This document shows, piece after piece, positions 26,114 to 35,423 of a stretch of DNA of 45,545 bases (position 1 is the first letter of the stretch; each line of letters begins with the position of its first letter). Made by a program: the position numbers and the translations under genes. The notes below the pieces were generated by a model. That model did not search any database, was not told where the DNA came from, and saw only the letters and a list, made by a program, of their open reading frames with translations. Origin of the DNA: Rahnella bonaserana (GTDB lineage Bacteria; Pseudomonadota; Gammaproteobacteria; Enterobacterales; Enterobacteriaceae); assembly GCF_019049675.1 (NCBI RefSeq), contig NZ_JAFMOW010000043.1:1-45545 (forward strand), in the 5' to 3' direction.

Positions 26114-27022
26114 TTATTCCGGGCTATAGACGGTGCTCAGTCCGTCGAAATTCTGTAAATTCTCCCGCCACCACATGGCAGCGTTGCCGGTGGCATTTTC
26201 GTTCCAGGCCATAAAGGCCTGATCGCGGCGGGTTTCTGTATCAAGACGACGTTCAATCAGCGCGCCGTTTTCAAGGTGCGGCGCGGCCAGATAACGTGGC
26301 AGATAGCCGCAACCCAGCCCGGCGATTTGTGCATGAACTTTGGCATTAAAGTCATGGACACTCAGCATTTTTTGTTCGTCCAGCACGCGCAAATCCGCAC
26401 CTGTGCTGTGGCGGGATGTATCGTGAACGACCACGGCGCGATACTGGCGGATTTGCTCGCGCACCAGCGGTTCCGGCATCGAGGCGAGCGGGTGATGCGG
26501 CGCAACGGCAAACACATATTCCAGCCAGCCGATCGGGCGATATTCAATGCCGCTGCGCGTGAGCGGTTCCTGCACGGCGCCAAATACGATGTCAGCTTCG
26601 CCATAACTCAGCGCTTCCCAGCAACCGGCGAGCACGTCGTGGCGGAATAATAATTGGGTATGCTGATGCTCTGCGTAAAAGCGGTCGATCAGCGGCGCAA
26701 GCAGTGCAAAGGGCACGGAGGCATCGACGCTGATGGTCAGTTTGCTCTCCCAGCCGCTTTCAACATACTGCGCCTGTTGTTCCAGCTCGCTGACGGCGCG
26801 CAGCAGCACGCGGCCTTTATCCAGCATCAGACGGCCGGTTGGGGTGAATGTGGCACGATGACCTGAGCGATCCAGGAGTTTGATGTTGAGATCACTTTCC
26901 ATTTTCTGCACGGTATAACTGAGTGCCGACGCGGTTTTAAACAGTCTGGCCGCCGCCGCCGCAAAGGTGCCGTGTCTGTCCAGCGCATCAAGTATCAGCA
27001 GCGCTTCAAGGCTTAATCGCAT
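26114..27022 (-). CDS. LysR-family transcriptional regulator
   Basis: A 302-aa regulator with an N-terminal winged helix (MRLSLEALLILDALDRHGTF, then KLLDRSGHRATFTPTG) and a substrate-binding domain with GLGCGYLPRYLA near the end, as in YhaJ-type LysR proteins. The ATG at 27022 matches the family start; a GTG at 27034 would add four residues. It is divergent from the ABM-domain gene and converges on the YcaC-like hydrolase gene, so either could be its target. Confidence 0.88.
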   Translation of the reverse strand: MRLSLEALLILDALDRHGTFAAAAARLFKTASALSYTVQKMESDLNIKLLDRSGHRATFTPTGRLMLDKGRVLLRAVSELEQQAQYVESGWESKLTISVDASVPFALLAPLIDRFYAEHQHTQLLFRHDVLAGCWEALSYGEADIVFGAVQEPLTRSGIEYRPIGWLEYVFAVAPHHPLASMPEPLVREQIRQYRAVVVHDTSRHSTGADLRVLDEQKMLSVHDFNAKVHAQIAGLGCGYLPRYLAAPHLENGALIERRLDTETRRDQAFMAWNENATGNAAMWWRENLQNFDGLSTVYSPE

Positions 27023-27042
27023 TATTTTTCCCACCCCAAAAA

Positions 27043-27053
27043 TTGTTTAACAA
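27043..27053. promoter_or_regulatory. small palindrome upstream of lysR, possible autoregulatory site
   Basis: TTGTTTAACAA is a symmetrical element 20 bp upstream of the LysR start, in the divergent region shared with the ABM-domain gene. It resembles LysR half-site pairs, but the site is short and AT-rich. Confidence 0.3.
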
Positions 27054-27161
27054 CAACTCAAAATATTTCCGTTATCAATGGCCGTGATGATTTCGTATCG
27101 TTTATGAATATAACGCAACATTCAGTTAACCAGAACATCGGTTAATCAGAAGGAATATCCG

Positions 27162-27470
27162 ATGACTTATCCGCATCAACCTGACCACATTACTTTGGTC
27201 ATCACCCACGGCGTACAGCGGGAAAAACGGGGGGAATACGAAAGCTGGCTGGAAAAACTGAAGACGGATGCGGGCAGATTTCCGGGTTATCAGAATGTGA
27301 ATATCCTGCGCCCGGTGCATGGCGAAACCACTTACACCGTGCTGGTGCGCTTCGATAACATTGATAATTTGTATCAGTGGATACAATCCGATCAGCGTGA
27401 AATCCGTGAGGCAACGCTCGCCAACTTACTGAGTGGAAAGGAGTATATTGAGCTGCGTACGCAGACGTAG
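27162..27470 (+). CDS. antibiotic biosynthesis monooxygenase (ABM) domain protein
   Basis: A 102-aa single-domain protein of the dimeric alpha+beta ferredoxin-like fold. Typical features are the opening strand HITLVITHGVQREKRGEYESW, the FPGYQNVNILRP segment and the strand TYTVLVRFDNIDNLYQW. Members include quinol and heme monooxygenases, but sequence alone does not give the substrate. A strong AGAAGGAA lies upstream. It is divergent from the LysR gene. Confidence 0.85.
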   Translation: MTYPHQPDHITLVITHGVQREKRGEYESWLEKLKTDAGRFPGYQNVNILRPVHGETTYTVLVRFDNIDNLYQWIQSDQREIREATLANLLSGKEYIELRTQT

Positions 27471-27520
27471 TCTTTCCTCGACCAAAATTTACACAATGAT
27501 TAACCGGCAAAGGTTGAAGG

Positions 27521-27536
27521 CTGTATAAAACGCCAG
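27521..27536 (+). promoter_or_regulatory. LexA box upstream of cho
   Basis: CTGTATAAAACGCCAG matches the LexA consensus CTG-N10-CAG, deviating from the CTGT-N8-ACAG form at one half-site base only. It lies 56 bp upstream of cho, a known SOS gene in E. coli. Confidence 0.75.
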
Positions 27537-27591
27537 TATTATTCGTCTGTTTTCTATACGACGTTTATCCGTTTAAAGCAGGTCAGCTATT

Positions 27592-28443
27592 TTGTGGAAT
27601 CCCGAAAAAGAGCTTTTTACCGAGCTCTATCAGTACCCTGAACATCTTCGTCATACCTTAGAAAATTTACCCGGCAGCAGCGGCGTCTATATTTTTTACG
27701 GCGACGATAACGCCTTTCCGCTGTATATCGGTAAAAGCGTGAATATCCGCAGCCGCGTGATGTCGCACTTTCGCAATCCTGCTGAAGCCAAACTTCTGCA
27801 TATGACCCGCGATATCGAACACATCGAAACAACAGGTGAGGTCGGAGCATTGTTGCTGGAATCTGACCTGATCAAAACCCGGCGTCCGTTGTTTAACAAG
27901 CGCCTGCGCACCGCCCGCAAGCTGTGTTCCATCCGGCTTCAGGGGTTGACGGCCAGCATTGTGTTCAGCGATGACGTGGATTTTTCCCACAGCGAAGATC
28001 TGTTTGGCCTGTTTAAAACTAAAATGTCGGCAGTCGAGAAAATCCGCGATATCGCCGATCAGGAAAAGCTGTGTTATGGCGCGCTGGGGCTGGAAAAACT
28101 CACCAAGAACCGCGCCTGTTTCCGCTTTTCACTGGGCAAATGCGCGGGCGTCTGTTGTGGTAAAGAAACGCCGGAGGCTCATCAGGAACGTCTCAGAAGT
28201 GCGCTCAGTACCCTGAAAATCCGCAGCTGGCCGTATCCTGGTCGGATCGCTATCGTCGAAGAAGCCAGGGGCCAGACGGATTATCACGTCATCAATCACT
28301 GGTTCTATCTGGGGACGGTAAAAACGCTGGAGGCCGCGAAAGCCTTTGATATCGCCGTTCCGCACTTTGACCGCGACAGTTATAAAATCCTCTGCAGGCC
28401 GCTATTCGAGACGGACAGTTCGAAAGTGATTTTGCTGGACTGA
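27592..28443 (+). CDS. cho: excinuclease Cho (UvrC homologue)
   Basis: A 283-aa GIY-YIG endonuclease that makes the 3' incision during nucleotide excision repair of bulky lesions, acting after UvrA and UvrB. The nuclease motif is spread over GVYIFYGDDNAFPLYIGKS (31-49), with catalytic-region GEVGALLLESDLIK near 80-95. The C-terminal endonuclease V-like half of UvrC is absent, as expected for Cho. The start is a TTG at 27592 with GCAGG upstream. An in-frame stop at 27574-27576 leaves no earlier ATG or GTG. A LexA box upstream indicates SOS induction. Confidence 0.93.
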   Translation: MWNPEKELFTELYQYPEHLRHTLENLPGSSGVYIFYGDDNAFPLYIGKSVNIRSRVMSHFRNPAEAKLLHMTRDIEHIETTGEVGALLLESDLIKTRRPLFNKRLRTARKLCSIRLQGLTASIVFSDDVDFSHSEDLFGLFKTKMSAVEKIRDIADQEKLCYGALGLEKLTKNRACFRFSLGKCAGVCCGKETPEAHQERLRSALSTLKIRSWPYPGRIAIVEEARGQTDYHVINHWFYLGTVKTLEAAKAFDIAVPHFDRDSYKILCRPLFETDSSKVILLD

Positions 28444-28453
28444 CGGCAATAAA

Positions 28454-28485
28454 AAAGGCCTGAGATCAGAAAATCTCAGGCCTTT
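28454..28485. terminator. bidirectional terminator between cho and gorA
   Basis: AAAGGCCTGAGAT and ATCTCAGGCCTTT form a 13-bp stem around a 6-base loop, with A-rich and T-rich flanks. It serves the converging cho and gorA transcripts. Confidence 0.9.
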
Positions 28486-28505
28486 ATTTTTCGCTAAATG
28501 GAGGA

Positions 28506-29858
28506 TTAACGCATGGTCACAAACTCTTCCGCACCGGTCGGGTGGATGGCGACGGTGTTGTCGAAGTCTTTCTTGGTTGCGCCCATTTTCAGTGCGACCG
28601 CGAAGCCCTGCAACATTTCGTCCATGCCGTAGCCGATACCGTGAATGCCGACGATTTTCTCTTCAGCACCGACGCACACCAGTTTCATGCGGCATGGCTG
28701 GCGGTGTTGTGTGACTGCGGTGTACATCGCGGTAAATGCGGATTTGTACACTTTCACGTTTTCCTCGCCAAACTGCTCTTTCGCCTGCGGTTCGGTCAGG
28801 CCGACTGTGCCGATTGGCGGGTGACTGAAGACGACGGTAGCGATGTTGCTGTAATCCAGATGTTCGTCAGGTTTGTTGTTAAACAGACGCTCAGACAAAC
28901 GACGACCCGCAGCAACGGCAACCGGAGTCAGTTCAACGGCACCGGTATTATCGCCAACAGCATAAATACCTTTAACGCTGGTATTCTGGAACTTATCGAC
29001 GACGATATAACCTTTATCGTTGGTTTTCACGCCGGTCGCTTTCAGGTTGAAATTGTCGGTTTCCGGTTCGCGGCCAATCGCCCACACCAGGCTGTCGACT
29101 TCAAATTCCTGACCGTTTTCCAGTTTCAGCGTCAGACTGCCGTCTGCATTTTTCACCACTTCTTTCGGAATGGATTCTTTATGCAGAGCAGGACCTTCGG
29201 TTTCCATCACTTCGACCAGCGTCTCAACGATCAGCGGATCGAACGTACGCAGCGGCGCGTGTTTACGCACGAACAGATGAGTTTCAGCACCCAGTGCATT
29301 CATCACACCGGCGATTTCTACCGCGATGTAGCCTGCGCCAACCACCGCAACGCGTTTTGGCATTTCGGTCAGATCGAAGAAACCGTCTGAATCGATGCCA
29401 TATTCTGCGCCCGGAATATCCGGATGGCTCGGACGACCGCCGGTGGCGATCAGGATGTGATCCGCAGTGATCTTCTCGCCGTTCACTTCAACGGTATGAT
29501 CGTCAACAAAACGCGCAAAACCTTTGATCACGTCCACTTTATTTTTGCCCAGCACGTTGTCGTACGAGGTGTGGATACGGTCAATGTAGGCGGTACGGTT
29601 GGCAACCAGCGTTTTCCAGTTGAAGCTGTTCACGGTGGTATCAAAGCCGTAATCCGGGCCGTAGTTGCGGATAGCTTCAGCGATTTGCGCGGCGTGCCAC
29701 ATCACTTTTTTCGGGACACAACCCACGTTGACGCATGTGCCGCCCAGCTCTTTAGCTTCGATCAGCGCGCATTTTTTCCCATACATGGCTGCACGGTTGA
29801 TTGATGCGATACCGCCGCTGCCGCCGCCAATTGCCAGATAGTCATAATGTTTGGTCAT
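28506..29858 (-). CDS. gorA: glutathione-disulfide reductase
   Basis: A 450-aa FAD enzyme that reduces glutathione disulfide with NADPH, exactly the length of E. coli Gor. It has the FAD-binding GGGSGG motif (11-16), the redox-active pair Cys42/Cys47 ([13 protein letters not shown]), the NADPH-binding [12 protein letters not shown] region, and the active-site His439-Glu444 (HPTGAEE). The frame is open upstream, but the ATG at 29858 gives the family start [13 protein letters not shown]. It is the first gene of the conserved gor-rlmJ block and has a terminator on its 3' side. Confidence 0.97.
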   Translation of the reverse strand: MTKHYDYLAIGGGSGGIASINRAAMYGKKCALIEAKELGGTCVNVGCVPKKVMWHAAQIAEAIRNYGPDYGFDTTVNSFNWKTLVANRTAYIDRIHTSYDNVLGKNKVDVIKGFARFVDDHTVEVNGEKITADHILIATGGRPSHPDIPGAEYGIDSDGFFDLTEMPKRVAVVGAGYIAVEIAGVMNALGAETHLFVRKHAPLRTFDPLIVETLVEVMETEGPALHKESIPKEVVKNADGSLTLKLENGQEFEVDSLVWAIGREPETDNFNLKATGVKTNDKGYIVVDKFQNTSVKGIYAVGDNTGAVELTPVAVAAGRRLSERLFNNKPDEHLDYSNIATVVFSHPPIGTVGLTEPQAKEQFGEENVKVYKSAFTAMYTAVTQHRQPCRMKLVCVGAEEKIVGIHGIGYGMDEMLQGFAVALKMGATKKDFDNTVAIHPTGAEEFVTMR

Positions 29859-29979
29859 CGTTTTATCCGTAAGTTGTGAAAAATGGAGACACTGATACAG
29901 CGTCATTAATCTCAAAATTTGGTTAAGAGTTTAACGTGTTGTGGAAAAGATTGGATCAATGATTGTAATAGGTTTGATA

Positions 29980-30006
29980 GCTGAGACCTTTGAAAAAGGT
30001 CTCAGC
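29980..30006 (-). terminator. terminator of rlmJ
   Basis: GCTGAGACCTT and AAGGTCTCAGC pair around a 5-base loop, 18 bp beyond the rlmJ stop codon on its strand. Confidence 0.75.
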
Positions 30007-30023
30007 GAGGGGAAAAGCTTTAC

Positions 30024-30866
30024 TTACTCAGGCACAACCCAGTTAACCGTAGTATGACCCGTACCGGAAGGCACCAGCACTTTGAGCAGCCACGGCAGAA
30101 CGTTGTTCATCTGCTGCTCGAGTTTCCATGGTGGGTTAATCACGATCATGCCGGAAGCGGTCATACCGCGCTGATCGCTGTCCGGGCGCACGCCCAGTTC
30201 GATTTGCAGAATACGGCGAATGCCGGTTGCTTCGAGATCACGCAGCATTTTTTTGATTTGCTGGCGCATCACCACCGGATACCACAGCGCATAAGTGCCG
30301 GTGGCAAAACGCTTGTAACCTTCCTGAATGCCTTTTACCACGTCCTGATAATCGGTTTTCATTTCGTACGGCGGGTCCATCAGGATCAGGCCACGGCGTG
30401 AAGGCGGTGGCAGCTGGGCTTTCAGCTGCTGATAACCGTCGGCACGCGCAACGCGGGTACGGTCATCTTTCTGGAATTCACTGCGCAGCAGCGGGAAATC
30501 GCTCGGATGCAGTTCGGTCAGATGCAGTTTGTCGTCTTCGCGCAACAGCTGACGGGCAATCAGCGGCGAACCGGGGTAATAACGCAGATTTTCATTGCGG
30601 TTGAAGTGATTGACGACAGACATATACGCCGCCAGTTCTTCAGGAATATCGTCCCGCTGCCAGATGCGCGCGATGCCTTCCAGATATTCGCCGGTGCGTT
30701 CGGCGTGTTCGCCGCTCAGCTGATAGCGCCCGGCACCCGCGTGGGTGTCGAGATAAAGGAAGGGCTTTTCTTTTTCTTTCAGAGATTCAATGATCAGGCT
30801 CTGAACGGTGTGTTTCAGTACGTCGGCATGGTTGCCTGCGTGAAAACTGTGGCGGTAACTCAACAT
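30024..30866 (-). CDS. rlmJ: 23S rRNA (adenine(2030)-N6)-methyltransferase RlmJ
   Basis: A 280-aa SAM-dependent methyltransferase that methylates A2030 of 23S rRNA. The catalytic DPPY motif is at residues 164-167 (LILMDPPYEM), and the SAM site is near YLDTHAGAGRY (38-48). Length and sequence match E. coli RlmJ (YhiR), including the start MLSYRHSFHAGNHADVLKH. It lies upstream of gorA on the same strand with its own terminator. In E. coli its other neighbour is prlC; here a beta-glucoside operon separates them. Confidence 0.97.
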   Translation of the reverse strand: MLSYRHSFHAGNHADVLKHTVQSLIIESLKEKEKPFLYLDTHAGAGRYQLSGEHAERTGEYLEGIARIWQRDDIPEELAAYMSVVNHFNRNENLRYYPGSPLIARQLLREDDKLHLTELHPSDFPLLRSEFQKDDRTRVARADGYQQLKAQLPPPSRRGLILMDPPYEMKTDYQDVVKGIQEGYKRFATGTYALWYPVVMRQQIKKMLRDLEATGIRRILQIELGVRPDSDQRGMTASGMIVINPPWKLEQQMNNVLPWLLKVLVPSGTGHTTVNWVVPE

Positions 30867-30946
30867 AACTTTATTGTTCCGGAGTGGCGTATTGCCGACA
30901 GTATAAACTGTTTACACCCTTCATACTTCACGTTGCAGGGGCGATC

Positions 30947-31675
30947 TTACTTCCCAACCCAGCTGTTCTTGATTTTGAATTTGTCCGCACGGTTATAACT
31001 GATTGAGTAGTTGAAGGTTTTTCCGTCTTCCAGTTTAGTGATACCCGACACTTTCAGCATCGGCAGACCGCTTTCCCTCTCCAGCAGTGCAGAAAGCGTG
31101 TCGTCAAACAGCGAGGCTTCGATCACTGAGTTATAGAATTTAATTTTCCGGCCGGTTTTATTCTCGATATATTCATATAAAGACCCGTTCTGTAAAACGG
31201 ACTCAGGAATAATGTCGATCACCGTACAGGGAATATAGGAGTCTTCGACCAGGACCGGAATATTGTCCACCAGCCGGACGCGGCGGATATAATGCACGTC
31301 GTCATTTTCATCAATATCCAGCTGACTGGCAATATATTCACCGGCTTTACGCGTTTTCAGGCTGATTAAGCGGCTGGAGACTTTCACGTTATCTTTAAAT
31401 TCGCGCGAAAAACCGAGAATAGAATCGCTGGTGCCGTTATTGAGCAGATAAACATTGTCTTCAATCACTTTGGTGACGAACATCCCTTTGCCATGAATGC
31501 GTTCGATAAAGCCTTCCTGCTCCAGCATATGCATGGCTTTTTGCAGCGTCACGCGTGTCACTTCAAAGCGAACCGCCAGTTCCCGCTCGGAAGGGATTTT
31601 ATCGCCGACACGATATTCTTTATTCAGGATCGCCTGTTTCAGGCTGTTTTTGATATCAATATAACGGGCGGCCAT
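30947..31675 (-). CDS. GntR/HutC-family regulator with UTRA domain (beta-glucoside operon)
   Basis: A 242-aa regulator. The N-terminal winged helix (about 5-70) has the GntR pattern KIPSERELAVRFEVTRVTLQKAM, and the UTRA ligand domain follows (about 90-235; VEDSYIPCTVIDIIPE). UTRA proteins sense phosphorylated sugars or related metabolites. As the last gene behind a GH4 glucosidase and a PTS permease it is most likely the local repressor, relieved by the imported phospho-disaccharide. Candidate operator: the palindrome at 35458-35471. An 89-bp gap with a stem at 31731-31757 separates it from the oxidoreductase gene. Confidence 0.88.
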   Translation of the reverse strand: MAARYIDIKNSLKQAILNKEYRVGDKIPSERELAVRFEVTRVTLQKAMHMLEQEGFIERIHGKGMFVTKVIEDNVYLLNNGTSDSILGFSREFKDNVKVSSRLISLKTRKAGEYIASQLDIDENDDVHYIRRVRLVDNIPVLVEDSYIPCTVIDIIPESVLQNGSLYEYIENKTGRKIKFYNSVIEASLFDDTLSALLERESGLPMLKVSGITKLEDGKTFNYSISYNRADKFKIKNSWVGK

Positions 31676-31730
31676 TAGCGTAACTTCTTCATGTCAGAGT
31701 TATTTTTGAGCAGTATAGACACATGCCCCG

Positions 31731-31757
31731 CGGACCGGAAGCCTTCGCCCCGGTCCG
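31731..31757 (-). terminator. stem-loop between oxidoreductase and gntR genes
   Basis: CGGACCGG and CCGGTCCG form an 8-bp GC-rich stem. No T-tract follows on the minus strand, so it may lower rather than abolish read-through into the regulator gene. Confidence 0.4.
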
Positions 31758-31764
31758 GGACGTT

Positions 31765-32802
31765 TCAGCGCAGCCTGATCAGCGCAGGCGCGGGCTGTTC
31801 AAAGGCACGGTGCAGAATTTCCATGGTGGTCATGACATCAGCGGCAGGCACATACGGCGGTTGTCCCCGGGATAATGTGGCATGGACGGCATCGTAAACC
31901 CGGCCATAATCGCCGTTGCCCGTCCTGACGTGTTCGGTAATGGCTTCACCGTTGTCATCAATATATTTCAGTACGCCATATTCCGTTTCCTGACCAAAGT
32001 CCGGGGCACCCGGTAATTTCCCGGCTTTCAGCCAGGTTTCCTGCTGATCGATATTCAGTTTAATAAAGGAGCCTTTTTCCCCGTGAAGAATAAATTTCGG
32101 GTAAGGCTGCATCACCAGATGGCTGCATTTAACAATGGCTTTGGTTTGGCCGTAATAAAGTTGCAGTTCAAAGGTATCGTCAGGATTGTTTTTATTTCTC
32201 ACCGAACGGATATCGTAATGCACAACGTCCGGTCGTCCGAACAGGCTGACCACCTGATCGACAAGATGCACGCCCAGCCCGTAAAAAGCGCCGTGGGTAT
32301 AGTCTGCCGGTGCATCGGGGGCGTCAGGACGGAAGTAATCGAAATGACTTTCGAACTCGACAACTTTACCGAGCACACCGCTGTCGATGACTTTTTTAAC
32401 CGCTAAAAAACAGCTGTCGAAGCGCCGGTTTTGATAAGGCGTCACGGTCAGCCCTTTTTCGGCGGCGAGCGCAAACAGCAACTGCGCTTCTGCCAGCGTC
32501 CGGGTAAAAGGTTTTTCAACGATGACATTTTTCCCGTGCTCAAGGCACAGTTTTGCCAGGTCATAATGGGTTTGCGGCGGCGTACACAGCGTCACCAGCG
32601 TAATGCTTTCGTCGTGCAGGATATCGTTCAGATCAGAGGTGAAACGGATGCCCTGATACGCCTCCTCTTTTTCAATGTCCGGGCGGCGGGTGATATCGAA
32701 AATGGTTTTAACCTGAAACGTGTCGCGTCGCTGCAACACGTAAGGCAAGTGGTAGCGTGTCGCGCTTTTCCCGAATCCTGCAAATGCACAGTTTATCTTC
32801 AT
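31765..32802 (-). CDS. Gfo/Idh/MocA-family NAD(P)-dependent oxidoreductase
   Basis: A 345-aa dehydrogenase-like protein. An N-terminal Rossmann fold (FAGFGKSATRYHLPYVLQ, residues 7-24) leads to the family motif EKP at 96-98 (NVIVEKPFTRT), followed by the GFO/IDH C-terminal beta-sheet domain with GVHLVDQVVSLFG. Length and sequence resemble E. coli YdgJ/YhhX-type members. In this operon it may oxidise or epimerise a sugar released from the PTS substrate; that is inference. The ATG at 32802 is preceded by AAGGAAGG and starts 14 bp past the EIIC stop. Confidence 0.85.
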   Translation of the reverse strand: MKINCAFAGFGKSATRYHLPYVLQRRDTFQVKTIFDITRRPDIEKEEAYQGIRFTSDLNDILHDESITLVTLCTPPQTHYDLAKLCLEHGKNVIVEKPFTRTLAEAQLLFALAAEKGLTVTPYQNRRFDSCFLAVKKVIDSGVLGKVVEFESHFDYFRPDAPDAPADYTHGAFYGLGVHLVDQVVSLFGRPDVVHYDIRSVRNKNNPDDTFELQLYYGQTKAIVKCSHLVMQPYPKFILHGEKGSFIKLNIDQQETWLKAGKLPGAPDFGQETEYGVLKYIDDNGEAITEHVRTGNGDYGRVYDAVHATLSRGQPPYVPAADVMTTMEILHRAFEQPAPALIRLR

Positions 32803-32815
32803 GATGTTTCCTTCC

Positions 32816-34093
32816 TTAGTTGCCTGCATTTATGCGCTGACCTGCGCTGACCTGCGCTGCATTAACGGAGCTTGCCGATCCTTCCAGTACCAGCTGTTTC
32901 TTTTCCATCAGCCGGAAGAAGGGATAATAAATGATTGTTGAAATAATAATCATGACCCCTGACCACAACGCTGCCGGAATATTGCCGCCGGTGGCGAAAT
33001 AGCCGTTCAGCAAAGGCGGCATCGTCCAGGGAATTTGTAATACCGGGCGGCCAATAATGTTATAGGTCATCAGAAAATAAGACAGGGTGCATAGCAGCAT
33101 CGGTGTGATAATTAACGGCAGCATCATCAGCGGATTAAACACCATCGGCACGCCGAAAATCACCGGCTCATTAATGCAAAACAGCGACGGTGCAAAAGAC
33201 ATGCGACCCAGCGATTTATAATAACGACTCTTCGACATCATCATCGCCAGCACTAACCCCATTGTCGCGCCTGAGCCACCTGTGCAAATAAAGAAGTTAT
33301 AAAAACCTTCAGCGAAGATATGCGGTATCGGCTGGTGGCTGAGATAAGCCTGAGTATTTTCAACAATAAATTTAAGAAATATCGGTGCGGTAATGCCTGA
33401 GAGCACGTTGGTGCCGTGAATGCCGCAGCACCAGAGCAGCGAGATAAGGAACACCAGAATTAACATGCCCGGCAACGTGCCCAGCCCGATAACCAGCGGG
33501 CTGAGGATCAGCGTGAAGAATGCGTTGATATCAAAATGTAAGATCACCCGCACAAACCATACCAGCGCCAGACAGACAATCGCCGGGATCACGCTGACAA
33601 AAGATTGCAGCACGGCTGGCGGCACGTTATCCGGCAGCCGGATGTAGATTTTATGCCCGATGAAAAAACGAATGATATAGACGGTGAGGATCGAAAGAAT
33701 AATGGCGGAGAATAACCCCGCAGCGCCGAGATTATCGACGTTAAGCGTGTAATCATCATTTAACTGCGCCATCAGGAAAACGGCGACAGTAATGGCGCAG
33801 CAGGTCAGTCCGTCGAGCTTATAATGTTTCGCCAGATTATAACTGATGCCCATCGCCGAAATTAAACCGATGATCCCGAAGGTGACCAGAACCGGTACAT
33901 TCAGCGCTTTGCCAAACTGACCTAAATACTCTGTCCATCCGGGGATCGGCAGATTAGCAATAATTAAAAAGATACTGCCGGAAATAATAAACGGCAGCGT
34001 CAGCGTAATGCCGTTGCGCACCGCAACCAGAATAACGTTATCACCGACTTTCACCAGACAGGGCACCAGTCGTGATTCTATGAATTTCATCAT
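32816..34093 (-). CDS. PTS sugar transporter EIIC, lactose/cellobiose family
   Basis: A 425-aa membrane channel subunit with about ten hydrophobic segments. Characteristic motifs are LPFIISGSIFLIIANLP near the N-terminus, CCGIHGTNVL, FICTGGSGATMGL, and FCINEPVIFGVPMVFNPLM, the latter containing the sugar-binding NEP motif. These place it with cellobiose/lichenan EIIC proteins such as CelB. Uptake needs EIIB and EIIA partners, and neither is encoded in this cluster. The last codons contain a 10-bp tandem repeat (32833-32860). The start lies 19 bp beyond the glucosidase stop, and two ATGs are adjacent. Confidence 0.9.
   Translation of the reverse strand: MMKFIESRLVPCLVKVGDNVILVAVRNGITLTLPFIISGSIFLIIANLPIPGWTEYLGQFGKALNVPVLVTFGIIGLISAMGISYNLAKHYKLDGLTCCAITVAVFLMAQLNDDYTLNVDNLGAAGLFSAIILSILTVYIIRFFIGHKIYIRLPDNVPPAVLQSFVSVIPAIVCLALVWFVRVILHFDINAFFTLILSPLVIGLGTLPGMLILVFLISLLWCCGIHGTNVLSGITAPIFLKFIVENTQAYLSHQPIPHIFAEGFYNFFICTGGSGATMGLVLAMMMSKSRYYKSLGRMSFAPSLFCINEPVIFGVPMVFNPLMMLPLIITPMLLCTLSYFLMTYNIIGRPVLQIPWTMPPLLNGYFATGGNIPAALWSGVMIIISTIIYYPFFRLMEKKQLVLEGSASSVNAAQVSAGQRINAGN
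32833..32860. repeat. 10-bp tandem repeat inside the EIIC 3' end
   Basis: TGCGCTGACC occurs twice and is followed by a partial third copy (TGCGCTGC). Because 10 is not a multiple of 3, gain or loss of one unit would shift the reading frame of the last codons of EIIC. Confidence 0.8.
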
Positions 34094-34112
34094 GATGTGA
34101 TATGCCCGTTCT

Positions 34113-35423
34113 TTATTGTGGATATTGCGGCAGGAAAGGCCGGTTTACGACGAGGTATTCGTTGAGAATTTTTTCGGCAATATCCACTGACGGCATCAGC
34201 GGATGCACCGAAAGCGCCATTAACGCCGTGGAATAATCGCCGGTGACGGCGGCTTCGATGGTGAGTTCTTCAAAGGCTTTAACGCTCTGGATCAGGCCAC
34301 GGATTTTCACCGGTAAACGGCCATAAGCCAGCGGATGCGCGCCCCGGCGGTCAATCACCGCGTTAGTCTCCACCACACTGTTTTCATCGAGATCGGGCGT
34401 TGCTCCGCGATTGAGTGTATTAACGACGTGGATCTCCTGCCGGTTGTTATAAATCGCGCTGATGATCGAACAGGCGGTATCTGAGTAATACGCGCCGCCC
34501 CGGCTTTCCAGTTCTTTCGGTTTGCTCTCAAGCTGAGGATTCTTATAGAGTTCAAAAAGCTGGCGTTCGATTTCACGCGTTTGTTCTCCGCGTGTGCCGT
34601 ACGTCTGGCTGTCTTTTACGCTGTGCGCCACCATTTCACGGCGCAGATAGAAATACTTCAGGTAGGAAAGGGGATACAGGCCAAGCGCGCGGATAAAGGC
34701 CGGTGGCAATCCGCTATCGGGAATATTTTTCAGCTGATTCTGGCCGTTGCCCTGCGCCAGTTTCTCAATAAATTCTGCGGTGACGTCGTGGCCTTTGACG
34801 GCGATCTGATCGGCAAATATCAGGTGATTCAGCCCCATCACCCGGGCATACACGTCTTCACGACGAACGTCGTACACCTTCGCGATATCCATCATCATGC
34901 TGTTCGCGCCGCTGCAAATGCCCAGCGTTTTGATGCGCGAATATTTTTCGATAGCCTCAGTGACAATTCCCGCCGGATTGGTGAAATTGATCAGCCACGC
35001 ATCCGGGCACAATCTTTCCATATCGCGGCACAAATCTAACAGCACGGGGATGGTGCGCTGCGCCTTCATAAAGCCACCTGCGCCGGTGGTTTCCTGGCCG
35101 AGAACGCCGTATTTCAGCGGGATCGCCTCATCGTGAATACGGGCTTCCTGCTGGCCGACGCGCAGCTGAGTCGTGACGAAGTCCGCGTTACGCAGCGCAG
35201 CTTCGCGGTCGGTGGTCAGATGCACGGTCATCGGGATCCCGGCTTTTTTTACCATCCGTTGTGCCAGCGCACCGACGATTTTCAGCTTTTCCTCACCGGC
35301 TGCAATATCCACCAGCCAGAACTGCGAAACCGGCAATTCGTCGTAGCGACGGATAAACCCGTCGATCAGTTCCGGTGTGTAACCTGAGCCGCCGCCCAGA
35401 GTGACAATTTTGAGTGTTTTCAT
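34113..35423 (-). CDS. GH4-family 6-phospho-beta-glucosidase
   Basis: A 436-aa NAD- and metal-dependent glycosidase of family GH4. The NAD-binding GGGSGYTPELI (10-20), ETTGAGGFMKAQRT (111-124), INFTNPAG (145-152), the metal ligand Cys170 (GICSG) and His200 (GLNH) are all present. These enzymes cleave phospho-disaccharides by an oxidation-elimination mechanism. The sequence is closest to CelF/LicH-type 6-phospho-beta-glucosidases, consistent with the adjacent cellobiose-type EIIC. It is the first gene of the operon, with a 14-bp palindrome about 35 bp before its start. Confidence 0.92.
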   Translation of the reverse strand: MKTLKIVTLGGGSGYTPELIDGFIRRYDELPVSQFWLVDIAAGEEKLKIVGALAQRMVKKAGIPMTVHLTTDREAALRNADFVTTQLRVGQQEARIHDEAIPLKYGVLGQETTGAGGFMKAQRTIPVLLDLCRDMERLCPDAWLINFTNPAGIVTEAIEKYSRIKTLGICSGANSMMMDIAKVYDVRREDVYARVMGLNHLIFADQIAVKGHDVTAEFIEKLAQGNGQNQLKNIPDSGLPPAFIRALGLYPLSYLKYFYLRREMVAHSVKDSQTYGTRGEQTREIERQLFELYKNPQLESKPKELESRGGAYYSDTACSIISAIYNNRQEIHVVNTLNRGATPDLDENSVVETNAVIDRRGAHPLAYGRLPVKIRGLIQSVKAFEELTIEAAVTGDYSTALMALSVHPLMPSVDIAEKILNEYLVVNRPFLPQYPQ

